The translations under genes and the position numbers were made by a program. A model generated the notes under the pieces. That model saw only the letters and a program-made list of their open reading frames with translations, searched no databases and was not told the DNA's origin. Positions 17,775-26,058 of a stretch of 47,568 nt of DNA are shown here, piece by piece (position 1 is the stretch's first letter; every line of letters begins with the position of its first letter). Source of the DNA: Acidobacteriota bacterium (lineage in GTDB: Bacteria > Acidobacteriota > Terriglobia > Bryobacterales > Bryobacteraceae); contig QHXW01000021.1 in NCBI GenBank assembly GCA_003223115.1, forward strand, positions 1 to 47,568. Direction: 5' to 3'.

Positions 17775-18983
17775 TTACACCGCCACTTCATTAATACTAG
17801 TGATGGCCAGCATGATGCTCAGAATGAGCGCGCCTACCATCACACCCATGACCAGAATGACCAATGGTTCGAACAGCGCCGTAAAGCGCTTGATGGCCGC
17901 TCGCGTGTCGGCTTCGTAAATGTCCGCCATGCGAGCAAACATCTGGTCGAGCCTGCCTGTCTCCTCGCCAACCGTCAATAGATGAGCGGCCAGGGGAGGA
18001 AACACCGCAGCCCGGCGAATCGGCCCTGCAATTCCTTCACCCCGTTTGACGCCTTGCGCAACCTCACCGAGCGCGTTGGAGATCTTCTTGTTGTTCAGCA
18101 CCGCGGCCGCGATACCGATCGATTGCACCAGCGGCACCGTGTTGGCCACCAGGGTAGCCATGGACCGCGCGAATCGCGCCGTTTCCGCCTTGCGCAGCGC
18201 ATCTCCGAGCAACGGAATCTTCAACCGGAGAGTATCCCACCAGAGCCTGCCCTGCGCCGTTCGAGTATAGCCCCGCAGAATCGCAATGGTTGCCAGGAGC
18301 GCTGCCGCCGCCATCCACCAATAGGCCTGCACGATCTTGCTGGCTTCCAGCATGAGCATGGTGGGCACTGGAATTTTCATTCGCGATTCTGAAAACACAG
18401 CGGCAAAACGCGGCACGACAAAATTGAGCAGCACCAGAATGGAACCCAGGCCCACAAGCACCAACAATGCGGGGTAGATCATCGAAGAGATGATGTAATT
18501 GCGCAGCTCGTCGCGCGACCGCTCGAATTCGGACAGCCTCTCGAAAACTGAAGCCAGATTGCCGCTGGCCTCACCGGCACGCACCATATTTACGAATAGC
18601 TCTGAAAAATATTCCGGATGCGCCGCCAGGCTGTCCGCCAGCGACTTCCCTCCCTTGATCATGCGGAGAAGGTCCAGAATGAGAAAACGAAACTGCGGCC
18701 TGTCCGTGAGATCGGCCGTAATGCTCATGGCGCGATCCACAGGCACGCCGGCATTCAGCAGCGTCGAAAGTTCCTGCGTGAAGAACAGCACGTCGCGCTT
18801 GTGACCCAGCGCGAAAGCCGGCATTTTCAGTTCGAAAGACTTCTTCTGCTGAATTCCGACGTAAATGGGCGTCAGCCCCTGCTTGCGCAATTCGCGCGCA
18901 ACGGTCTTATCGGTTTCCGCTGTAAGGCTGCCGGTGCGCAGCTTGCCGTCACTGGCTACGGCGCGAAAGAAGTAAGTGGCCAT
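17775..18983 (-). CDS. gspF: Type II secretion inner-membrane platform protein GspF
   Basis: A 402-residue polytopic protein with two T2SS-F domains. It opens with YFFRAVASDGKLRTGSL and contains LSTLLNAGVPVDRAMSI, MVRAGEASGNLASVFERLSE and, in the second half, MATLVANTVPLVQSIGIAA and LTVGEETGRLDQMFARMADI. Three membrane segments are visible: one at about 165-190 (YPALLVLVGLGSILVLLNFV), one at about 215-235, and one at the C-terminus (FEPLVILVMGVMVGALILSI). It forms the membrane platform on which GspE acts. The start overlaps the gspE stop by one base (TGATG). Confidence 0.95.
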   Translation of the reverse strand: MATYFFRAVASDGKLRTGSLTAETDKTVARELRKQGLTPIYVGIQQKKSFELKMPAFALGHKRDVLFFTQELSTLLNAGVPVDRAMSITADLTDRPQFRFLILDLLRMIKGGKSLADSLAAHPEYFSELFVNMVRAGEASGNLASVFERLSEFERSRDELRNYIISSMIYPALLVLVGLGSILVLLNFVVPRFAAVFSESRMKIPVPTMLMLEASKIVQAYWWMAAAALLATIAILRGYTRTAQGRLWWDTLRLKIPLLGDALRKAETARFARSMATLVANTVPLVQSIGIAAAVLNNKKISNALGEVAQGVKRGEGIAGPIRRAAVFPPLAAHLLTVGEETGRLDQMFARMADIYEADTRAAIKRFTALFEPLVILVMGVMVGALILSIMLAITSINEVAV

Positions 18984-20671
18984 CAGATTTCCTGGGTCAC
19001 GCGCATCACTTCTTCAGCCGTGCTGACGCCGGCGCGCACTTTTTGCCAGCCGTCTTCGCGCAAATTGCCCATGCCATGGCGGCGCGCAACAGCGGTGATC
19101 TGCGAGGCGTCCGCATTCGCCATGATGACCTTGCGGATGTCGTCGTTCAGATCCATCAGCTCGAAGATACCAACACGGCCGGTGTACCCGGTGCCGGAGC
19201 AGTGTTCGCAGCCTGCGCCGCGGAATGCTCCTATCGTTTCTCCGTCCGGCGTGATTGCCGTTCCTGCCGAAACTTTGCAATGGCGGCAGATCACGCGTAC
19301 CAGCCGCTGCGCCAGCACGGCGACCAATGACGAGGAGATCAGATAATTCTCCACACCCATGTCGGTGAGCCGCGTGATGGCGCTGGGAGCATCGTTGGTG
19401 TGAAGCGTGGAATAAACAAAATGGCCGGTCAGCGCCGCGCGAATCGCAATATCCGCCGTCTCGCGATCGCGGATTTCGCCGACCATGATCACGTCCGGGT
19501 CCTGGCGCACGATGTGCCGCAATCCCGCGGCGAACGTCAGCCCGATCGCGGGGTTCACGTGAATCTGGTTGATGCCGTCCATCTGGTACTCAACCGGGTC
19601 TTCGATCGTGATGATTTTCTTGTCCGGGAGGTTGATGAGTTTGAGCGCCGAATAGAGCGTTGTGGACTTGCCGCTGCCCGTCGGACCGGTGACCAGAAGA
19701 ATACCGTGCGGCAGCGTGGTGTAGTGCTCCATGCGCGCCAGCATGTGGTCGTCGAATCCCAACCGCCGCAGATCGTAGAAATCGCCGGCCGACCGGTCGA
19801 GCAGGCGCATCACCACGCTTTCGCCGTAGAGCGTGGGCAAGGTCGAAACACGCAAGTCTACCTCGCGCCCCAGAATCTTCAGCTTGATGCGGCCATCTTG
19901 CGGCAAACGGCGTTCCGCGATATTGAGCTTGGCCATCAGCTTCAACCGCGAAATGATGGCGGCTTTCAATTCACGCGGCGGCGGCTCCTGGTTGAACAGC
20001 ACGCCATCCACGCGGTAACGAACGCGGAATTCTTTTTCAAAAGGCTCGATGTGGATGTCGCTCGCGCGCTTTTCCACCGCCTGCGCGATCATGGCGTTCA
20101 CCAGACGGATGACCGGCGCCTCGCTCGCCATATCGCGCAAGTGCTCGAGATTCTCGCCTTCCTCGCCGGATTCGAAGTCGGCGCCGAGAGCCTGCGTCTT
20201 TTCGCTCTCGCCGTAATACTTATCGATCGCGTCCAGGATCTCCTGTTCGCCCGCCAGCGCGGTCTTGACCCTCAGGCCGCAAAAGCTGTGTACCGCCGAG
20301 ATCGTCTCGAAATCCAGCGGGTCGGTCATCGCCAGCGTGACCGACGAGTCATCCACGGCCACCGGAATAAAGCGGCATTGGCGCATAAATCGCGGCGACA
20401 AACCTTCGATTTCGGGCGCGGCGGGCGGCGGTTCCTCAAGGGCATGGAGCGGCACCGAAAGCTGGTCGGAGAGTGCCGCGAGCACATCGCGCATGGCGAT
20501 GAACCCCAGGTCTACGAGGATTTTTCCCAGCTTATCGCCGCGTTCCTTTTGAATTTCGAGAGCCCGGTCCAGATCTTCACGTTCGATGAGATGTCGTTCC
20601 AGCAGCATCTCACCCAGCCGCACGGGCCGGCGTGGTTGGTCAACCAGCAGCGGGGCGGTGGAGGCGCTCAT
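18983..20671 (-). CDS. gspE: Type II secretion ATPase GspE
   Basis: A 562-residue hexameric traffic ATPase. The N-terminal MshEN-type domain shows LGEMLLERHLIEREDLDRAL and GDKLGKILVDLGFI, repeated as in GspE/PilB. The catalytic part has SDIHIEPFEKEFRVRYRVDG, Walker A GPTGSGKSTTLYSAL near residue 330, the Asp and His boxes (IITIEDPVEYQMDGINQI; ALTGHFVYSTLHTNDA), and Walker B around VIMVGEIRDRETA. A four-cysteine zinc motif (CRHC, then CEHC) lies near residues 465-495, as in most GspE. It begins directly after the stop of the preceding gene. Confidence 0.96.
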   Translation of the reverse strand: MSASTAPLLVDQPRRPVRLGEMLLERHLIEREDLDRALEIQKERGDKLGKILVDLGFIAMRDVLAALSDQLSVPLHALEEPPPAAPEIEGLSPRFMRQCRFIPVAVDDSSVTLAMTDPLDFETISAVHSFCGLRVKTALAGEQEILDAIDKYYGESEKTQALGADFESGEEGENLEHLRDMASEAPVIRLVNAMIAQAVEKRASDIHIEPFEKEFRVRYRVDGVLFNQEPPPRELKAAIISRLKLMAKLNIAERRLPQDGRIKLKILGREVDLRVSTLPTLYGESVVMRLLDRSAGDFYDLRRLGFDDHMLARMEHYTTLPHGILLVTGPTGSGKSTTLYSALKLINLPDKKIITIEDPVEYQMDGINQIHVNPAIGLTFAAGLRHIVRQDPDVIMVGEIRDRETADIAIRAALTGHFVYSTLHTNDAPSAITRLTDMGVENYLISSSLVAVLAQRLVRVICRHCKVSAGTAITPDGETIGAFRGAGCEHCSGTGYTGRVGIFELMDLNDDIRKVIMANADASQITAVARRHGMGNLREDGWQKVRAGVSTAEEVMRVTQEI

Positions 20672-21223
20672 TTATAGCTCTTGCACTCGAATCGTGCTCA
20701 CCAACGCGGCGCGTGGTGTGCGGCCCACTTGGACATCCAGCAGCTTCTGCCGCTCGGCTTGCATGACAATCTGCCCCGGCAAACCGCTGGTGTCCTCCCA
20801 TTTGTAGTAGAAAATCGAGACTCCGAAGACGATCTTCTCCTGCGGCCGGACATTATCCAGTGATGACGCCGCCGCGAGCATGGCTTCCTGCATGCTGCGC
20901 TTCAGCAGCGGAAGACGCCGCACCTTCTGCGCGTGCACCCTGGTCACGTATTCTTTCGGAATGGTCAACTGAAAAGGGCTGAGATTTGTGGTGATCAACA
21001 GGTTGAGTTCGGTAGTAAAGACGCTGCCGTAACCCTCGAGATAAACGCCGCGCGTGGTTCCCAGCAGATCAAAGGGAGCATCCGAGCTGGCCGTGAGAAT
21101 TCGTTTATCAAAACTCTGTTCCAGAGCGCGCAACGCAGGGCGGCCGACGCGCGAAGGTTGCGCCGGAACAATACTAACCGCAGCCAGTGCCAGAATCGCG
21201 CAACACGCAGCCGCACGTCTCAT
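20672..21223 (-). CDS. Secreted protein of unknown function in the T2SS operon
   Basis: A 183-residue product with signal peptide RRAAACCAILALAAVSIVPAQ. The mature part begins ALRALEQSFDKRIL and has an alternating beta pattern (GVYLEGYGSVFTTELNLLIT, KIVFGVSIFYYKWEDTSG) ending in a strand-rich tail. I do not recognise a domain. It overlaps the anti-sigma gene by four bases and touches the gspE start, so it is embedded in the secretion operon. Position suggests an envelope sensor for the sigma/anti-sigma pair or an accessory of the machine; both are guesses. Confidence 0.75.
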   Translation of the reverse strand: MRRAAACCAILALAAVSIVPAQPSRVGRPALRALEQSFDKRILTASSDAPFDLLGTTRGVYLEGYGSVFTTELNLLITTNLSPFQLTIPKEYVTRVHAQKVRRLPLLKRSMQEAMLAAASSLDNVRPQEKIVFGVSIFYYKWEDTSGLPGQIVMQAERQKLLDVQVGRTPRAALVSTIRVQEL

Positions 21224-21804
21224 TTTTCGCCTCGAAAGTCGTTTCGCGCCATCAAAAGCCGCTCCACGTTATACCGCTTCTCGAGCACCGAAAACCGCTC
21301 GGCGACATTCTGCATGTCGGCCTGCCTCTGCTGTTCGGCGGCGGCCATCAAATCAGCTGTCTTGCGCGCCTGGCGCGCTTCGGTCTTGGCCACAGCCTCG
21401 TCCACGGCTGCCGCGACGCGCTCGGCCACCGCGGCCTCCACGCGAGCAGCCGTCGTCACATCAGAAGTAGCGGGCGCTGCGGCCGGCCGGTAGAACGTGA
21501 AGGCCACCAGGGCTATCGAGAGCATGGCTGCCGATGCAAAGCCTAAACGGGCCGATGAACCCCAAAATGCCTGCCAGACGCGCCGCCAGCCAGACGGCTC
21601 AAAAACTTTATCCGAAACAAAACCGATGCGCTGCGGAATCTCTTCATCGCGGAGCGCCAGAAGCGTCGCGTGAGTGGTGCGCAGCCGCTCGACGTCATCG
21701 TGACAGCCGTGGCAGGCTCGAAGGTGCCGATCCACTTGGCGGCGCTCATCTGCAGCCAGTTCACCCAGTATGTAATCCCGCAAATCGAATGGCGAGCAAC
21801 TCAT
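21220..21804 (-). CDS. Zinc-binding membrane anti-sigma factor
   Basis: A 194-residue protein whose first 45 residues form a zinc-binding anti-sigma (ZAS) domain: FDLRDYILGELAADERRQVDRHLRACHGCHDDV, with the HxxxCxxC pattern in HLRACHGC. A membrane segment near residue 95 (LGFASAAMLSIALVAFTFY) is followed by an Ala-rich, predicted coiled-coil region (RVEAAVAERVAAAVDEAVAK) and a C-terminal helix that is extracytoplasmic if the topology is as usual. It overlaps the sigma gene by four bases and would hold that sigma factor inactive at the membrane. The long coiled-coil outside part may read a signal. Confidence 0.88.
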   Translation of the reverse strand: MSCSPFDLRDYILGELAADERRQVDRHLRACHGCHDDVERLRTTHATLLALRDEEIPQRIGFVSDKVFEPSGWRRVWQAFWGSSARLGFASAAMLSIALVAFTFYRPAAAPATSDVTTAARVEAAVAERVAAAVDEAVAKTEARQARKTADLMAAAEQQRQADMQNVAERFSVLEKRYNVERLLMARNDFRGEK

Positions 21805-22364
21805 GAAACACCTCTTGTCTTCAGCGGAGCCAGTTGAGCTTTGAGGGCATCCAGGCCAGCGTAGAGTCGCGATTTGACGGTGGACACCGGGCAGGAAAGA
21901 ATTTCCGCAATCTCTTCAAATTTGAAGCCCTGGTAAATCTTGAGCACCACAGTTTCCCGCTGCTCTTCAGTCAGGCGCGTGAGCGCCGTCGTCACCGCGA
22001 TCGACAACTCTATGGGAAACGCATGCGGACGCTCGACACCGATCTCCTCGCCTCCCGCTTCCGTCACCGCGAGCACATCGCTTTCTACCTTGCGTTTCCG
22101 GAAGGATGAGAACGCCTCATTATGGGCGATACGGAATAGCCACGGCGCGAATCGGGCCGGATCTTCGAGTTTTCGCAGGTGCTGGTACGCCTTCAAGAAG
22201 ACTTCCTGGCTGAGATCCAGGGCCTCTTCCCGCTCGCCGGTGATGCGCAGCAGATAATTGTAGACGCGCTTCTCCCAGCGGGAGATCAGAAGGTTATAGG
22301 CCTCCACATCTCCCCGGCGGGCTCGGCCAATCAGGTCCGGGTCCTCTACGGCCCGAAAGATCAA
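21801..22364 (-). CDS. ECF-family RNA polymerase sigma factor
   Basis: A 187-residue sigma-70 family ECF factor. Region 2 is clear (ALDLSQEVFLKAYQHLRKL, then FAPWLFRIAHNEAFSSFRKRK), and region 4 has LTEEQRETVVLKIYQGFKFEEIAEIL followed by the recognition helix CPVSTVKSRLYAGLDALK. The start is a TTG at 22364 with GGAAGGAG upstream. It is the first gene of a 15-gene operon with its anti-sigma factor and the secretion genes. I could not find a convincing ECF-type promoter motif upstream, so autoregulation is likely by analogy but not shown. Confidence 0.92.
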   Translation of the reverse strand: MIFRAVEDPDLIGRARRGDVEAYNLLISRWEKRVYNYLLRITGEREEALDLSQEVFLKAYQHLRKLEDPARFAPWLFRIAHNEAFSSFRKRKVESDVLAVTEAGGEEIGVERPHAFPIELSIAVTTALTRLTEEQRETVVLKIYQGFKFEEIAEILSCPVSTVKSRLYAGLDALKAQLAPLKTRGVS

Positions 22365-22475
22365 TGCTCAGGCTCCTTCCAGACAGACGCAACCAGGGCG
22401 CAAAAAGTCTGCGCAGCTTTCCCATTAGTTTAGCGGTTGCCGGCGCCGGGAGGCAGTAGATCGTTTGGCAAAACC

Positions 22476-22949
22476 CTAATTCTGCGGGGATTCGGCTATC
22501 TTGGCCAGCCGGAACGGCCGTAACGGGGCTGGATCCGCTACGGTTCGAACTTCCGCCGTACGCTCGCCGGTTACTCTCATTTCAAAGCGCGTGGTGTCAT
22601 CAGAGTCCTTCCAGTCAAAAGACAATCGATTGTTCTCGAACTTGAAGGCAGTTAACGGGGGTTCACGCCTGGCCTCTTCTTCGACCTCTGTGATCTCGCC
22701 GGCATCGTCCGACTTGATCTGACCGAGACTCATGCTCCCCGCAAGTCCGTGCGCATCGTCCAGTTTGATGATGGCGTAGACTTTGCCGCCATGGGTCGCC
22801 TGCCATGTGCCCAAGAACGCCTTTGCAACCGCACGCGGATTGCTCTCCTGCCCCGGAGCGGCAATCGGCGAAAATAACGCAATAGAGAGCCCCGCGATGA
22901 CGATCGCCGCGTGTCCAGGGTTCGTCGTCAAGCGCTTCGTGTCATGCAT
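22476..22949 (-). CDS. Small secreted protein of unknown function
   Basis: A 157-residue product. The ATG at 22949 has a very good ribosome binding site (GGAGGA, seven bases upstream) and begins a signal peptide (AAIVIAGLSIALFSPIAAPGQ). The frame is open to 23003, but the longer start lacks such a site. The mature part, AFLGTWQATHGGKVYAIIKL then LSFDWKDSDDTTRFEMRVTG, is an up-and-down beta pattern of the lipocalin-like type seen in acidobacterial exported proteins. It is encoded in the same direction as, and downstream of, the broken ferredoxin reductase. No catalytic motif is seen. Confidence 0.75.
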   Translation of the reverse strand: MHDTKRLTTNPGHAAIVIAGLSIALFSPIAAPGQESNPRAVAKAFLGTWQATHGGKVYAIIKLDDAHGLAGSMSLGQIKSDDAGEITEVEEEARREPPLTAFKFENNRLSFDWKDSDDTTRFEMRVTGERTAEVRTVADPAPLRPFRLAKIAESPQN

Positions 22950-23070
22950 AGGCTTGTCCTCCGGCCGCTCGTTGCACGCCTCGTGCCGGAGAACAACCTC
23001 CATGGATTCACATTCCCGCGGCGAACGCAGCGTGAACGATTCACACTGGTGACCAATTGACCGGGGTTTT

Positions 23071-23797
23071 TCAGTAGCCGGCGAACTCTTCGGCTCGGAT
23101 ATCGTCCTCGCTCACTCCGGCTGCGATCAGCATCTGGCGCAGACCGCCCACCATGTCGGGCGGCCCGGCCACGTAATACATCGGCCCGTTCAAATTGCCC
23201 AGGTAGCGCGATAACATTTCGCGATCGATGTAACCTGTCTCTCCGCGCCAACCCTCGAGAGGCTCTTTCGCCGTCATCGCAGCGACAAAAGTATAGTTCG
23301 AATTTTGTTTTTCGAGCGCCTGCATCTCATCCAGAAAAGCCGCGCCTGACCGGCGCCGGTTTGAAAAAAACAAGCACAGTCGGTGCGGAGATTTTTCTCT
23401 TGCAGCCTGCACCACCATGCTGCGGAAAGGCGTGATCCCGATGCCGCCCGCCAGAAACACTCCGGCCCGCGCCAGGTTGCGATGCAGGGTCAAATCAACA
23501 AATGGGCCTTCGATTTTGAACGGAGTCCCCAGCGGAGTTTTTTAGCAATAACGCTTGAACGCAGTGTCGCGCGTCCGTGTCGCCACTATCAGGAAGTCTT
23601 CCGATGGCGCTCGCGAGTGAAAAGGCCCTGGTGTTGCCTTTAGCGTCGGTTTCTTTGGGGTTGATTGCTGTCAGCTCGATAAACTGACCCGGCTTATACA
23701 TGAATCCGGAAGGCCTCTCAAAATGAAAGACCGTGGTGCCGTCGGCCACCGGCTTTCGATCGTTCAGCTTGACGGTGTACGTGGGCATGACTCTCAT
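23071..23797 (-). pseudogene. Ferredoxin/flavodoxin-NADP reductase-like gene, frameshifted
   Basis: An FNR-type flavoprotein (FAD plus NAD(P) domains) split over frames. The N-terminal frame (from 23797) reads PTYTVKLNDRKPVADGTTVF, YKPGQFIELTA and the FAD motif RAFSLASA, then loses frame near 23600. The expected PSEDFLIVATRTRDTAF continues in another frame to a stop near 23540 in a run of A. From about 23530 a third frame gives TPLGTPFKIEGPF, LTLHRNLARAGVFLAGGIGITPFRSM and the ending DIRAEEFAGY. At least two single-base changes would restore a protein of about 240 residues. The ATG at 23797 has GGGAG upstream. Recent inactivation or sequence error are both possible. Confidence 0.75.
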
Positions 23798-23864
23798 ATG
23801 TTATCTCCCGATGCCGGGTGTCCCCGGACGATCGGGGTGAGTCAGCCCGTTAACACATGTGTAT

Positions 23865-25703
23865 TTAGCGACTGACGAAGCCCTGCGCCTGCAAAATCGC
23901 TTTCGCCTGAGATTCCAGAGCGCCTGCCTCAGCCTTGCGTTTCATGTGGCGCAGCACGCTCGCGAAATTACGCAGCCCACGGGCCAGGGCGGCGCTTTCG
24001 GTGCCCTGCGTCTTCTGCATGAGGGCCAGAGAACGCCGGTAAAGCGGCTCGGCTTTTTCGTAGCGTCCGTCCAGACGATAGAGTTCCGCCAGGCCGTATA
24101 GATTTGGGGCGAGGCTCGGGTCATCCAGACCGAGGGCAGTTTCCTGAATCGAAATCACGCGCTGGTAATATGTTTCTGCTTCCGAGTTTCGGCCTTGTAC
24201 GCGGCACAGTTCAGCCAGGTCCTGGAGCACCCCTCCGGTGTCAGCGGCGTGTACGCCCGATGATTTTTCAAGAATCGCGAGCGCCCGCAGGTAAAGCGGC
24301 TCAGCCGCAGCCAGGCGGTCTTGCACGCGATAGAGCGACGCAAGATTCTTCAACGACAAAGCCAGGTCAGGATGTTCGGGCCCCAACGACTTCTCGCCGA
24401 TTGACAGCGCCCGTTGCAACAACTCTTCGGCGGTCGCGTATTGATGATCGGCGGCATACACCTGCGCGAGATTGTTCAAGCCGGTTGCCACCGCCGGATG
24501 TTCCGGACCGAGCGCTCTTTCCCAGATGGTGACGGCTCTGCGATACATTCCAGCCGCTTCAGCGTTGCGCCCTTCCATGCGCAGAAATTGTGCCACGTTA
24601 TTCAGGCTTGTGGCGAAATCGGGATGCTCGGGGCCCAGGCTCTCTTCCCAGATGGCCAGCGCACGGCGATACAGCGGCTCGGCGTCTCTATAGCGGTGCT
24701 GCAGACGATATACATCCGCCAGGTTATTCAGGCTTGAAGCGGTGTCGGGATGCTTCGGGCCCAACGACTTTTCGCGAATGGTCAGCGAGCGCTCGAGCAG
24801 CACCTCCGCATCGGCATAACGATGACGCATGCGATCATGCGCTGCCAGATTATTCAAAGCCGTGGCAACGTCGGGATGATTCGGGCCCAGCGCGTTCTGT
24901 TTGAGCACCAGAGAGCGTCGATAAAACGGCTCCGCCTCGTCATACCGCCCTTGCTGGAACAATACTTCGGCGAGATTATTCAGAATGGAGCCCACGCTCG
25001 GATGGTCCGGCCCCAGCGCCTTCTCCCGGATCTCGAGGGCACGGCGATAAATTGACTCCGCGTCGCTGTAACGTCCTTGCGAGCTAAACAATGCGCCAAG
25101 ATTATTCAGGCCCGCGGCCGTCCTCGGATGGGTGGGCCCGAGCGTTTTTTCCCAAATGGCGATGGCTCTCTGGTACGAGGGCTCGGCTTCGGCGTAGCGG
25201 CCCTGCGAGCGGCACAGTTCGCCAAGATTGTTCAGCGTCTCCGCCAGATCGCGGTCGTCCGCTTCCGGATTCTTCTCTTTAATCGCGAGCGCCCGTGTGG
25301 AAACTGATTCGGCATCTTTGAATCGGCCCATCCTCAAATAAAGCGCGCCAAGGTTGTTCAAGCCGCGCACCACTTCGGTGCGAGACGGTCCCAACACGCG
25401 TTCCCATACTTCGACCGAACGGCGGAAAAGTGATTCCGCATCGGTATACCGGCCTATGTCGTAATAAATCGCCGCCAGACTGTTCCAGGCCTTGGCGACA
25501 TCTACTTCCCGGCGTCCCGATTTCTCTGCTTCTTTTACGGCCGCCAGAGCGGCTTTCTCGGCATCCCAGTAAGCACCCTTTTCCCGGAATAGTCGCGCTT
25601 GCTCAAGGTATTTTTCCCATTGATCACCATCCGTGTCGGCGCGCACGCTGACAGAAACGACCGCTAAACACACGTATGGCAACCACCGCTTCAGGTGATT
25701 CAT
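23865..25703 (-). CDS. Secreted tetratricopeptide repeat protein (kinesin-light-chain type)
   Basis: A 612-residue protein with a signal peptide (YVCLAVVSVSVRA) followed by about twelve 42-residue TPR units of the kinesin-light-chain kind. The repeated core is LNNLGxLYxxQGRYxxAExLYxRALxIxEKxLGPxHP. The repeats fill the protein, with no enzyme domain. AGGAG eight bases before the ATG at 25703 supports the start. It stands alone, downstream of a 355-base intergenic stretch. In this family TPR arrays form superhelical scaffolds for protein binding; here it should act in the periplasm or outside. The partner is unknown. Confidence 0.9.
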   Translation of the reverse strand: MNHLKRWLPYVCLAVVSVSVRADTDGDQWEKYLEQARLFREKGAYWDAEKAALAAVKEAEKSGRREVDVAKAWNSLAAIYYDIGRYTDAESLFRRSVEVWERVLGPSRTEVVRGLNNLGALYLRMGRFKDAESVSTRALAIKEKNPEADDRDLAETLNNLGELCRSQGRYAEAEPSYQRAIAIWEKTLGPTHPRTAAGLNNLGALFSSQGRYSDAESIYRRALEIREKALGPDHPSVGSILNNLAEVLFQQGRYDEAEPFYRRSLVLKQNALGPNHPDVATALNNLAAHDRMRHRYADAEVLLERSLTIREKSLGPKHPDTASSLNNLADVYRLQHRYRDAEPLYRRALAIWEESLGPEHPDFATSLNNVAQFLRMEGRNAEAAGMYRRAVTIWERALGPEHPAVATGLNNLAQVYAADHQYATAEELLQRALSIGEKSLGPEHPDLALSLKNLASLYRVQDRLAAAEPLYLRALAILEKSSGVHAADTGGVLQDLAELCRVQGRNSEAETYYQRVISIQETALGLDDPSLAPNLYGLAELYRLDGRYEKAEPLYRRSLALMQKTQGTESAALARGLRNFASVLRHMKRKAEAGALESQAKAILQAQGFVSR

Positions 25704-26058
25704 AACCTAAGCTCCTGAGCGCGACTGCTCCTGACGTCGCGCGCTCGTTGTCCGCATTGCGAAGTTCTAGACCGCGCTATTCGAGATCCTGGTTAGCACG
25801 TCCCGTGCCTTCCTACGCCGGCTTCGCATCGGCGAATAACTGCTTTCAGGACATTAGGACGTCACTAATGGAGAAGTGTTAGCTGTTCAATTCTGGGATT
25901 CTTCGTTTCGAAAGCGAAATCAACGTTCCATCCTTGTCCTGTCTAGTCGTGCGAATGCAGACAGGTAAAATCAGGTGAGCGACGTTACAAGTGCAAGTCA
26001 CAGGCGCGGGGTATATTCCTCGCCCTGCAAGCAGATCACTTACTCTGGTGTTACGGTG
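25704..26058. other. Intergenic stretch with three dyad symmetries
   Basis: This divergent interval between the TPR gene and the next plus-strand gene carries three inverted repeats: CGCCG/CGGCG near 25816-25834, CATTAG/CTAATG at 25852-25870, and an imperfect one at 25897-25921 around TTTCGAAA. None is followed by a T run. No convincing -10/-35 pair was found on either strand. It may hold operators or a small RNA. Confidence 0.4.

Noticed and set aside
19400-20677. Plus-strand open frame of 425 codons
   Set aside because: It is antisense to gspE, whose motifs are all intact; long antisense frames are common in GC-rich genes.
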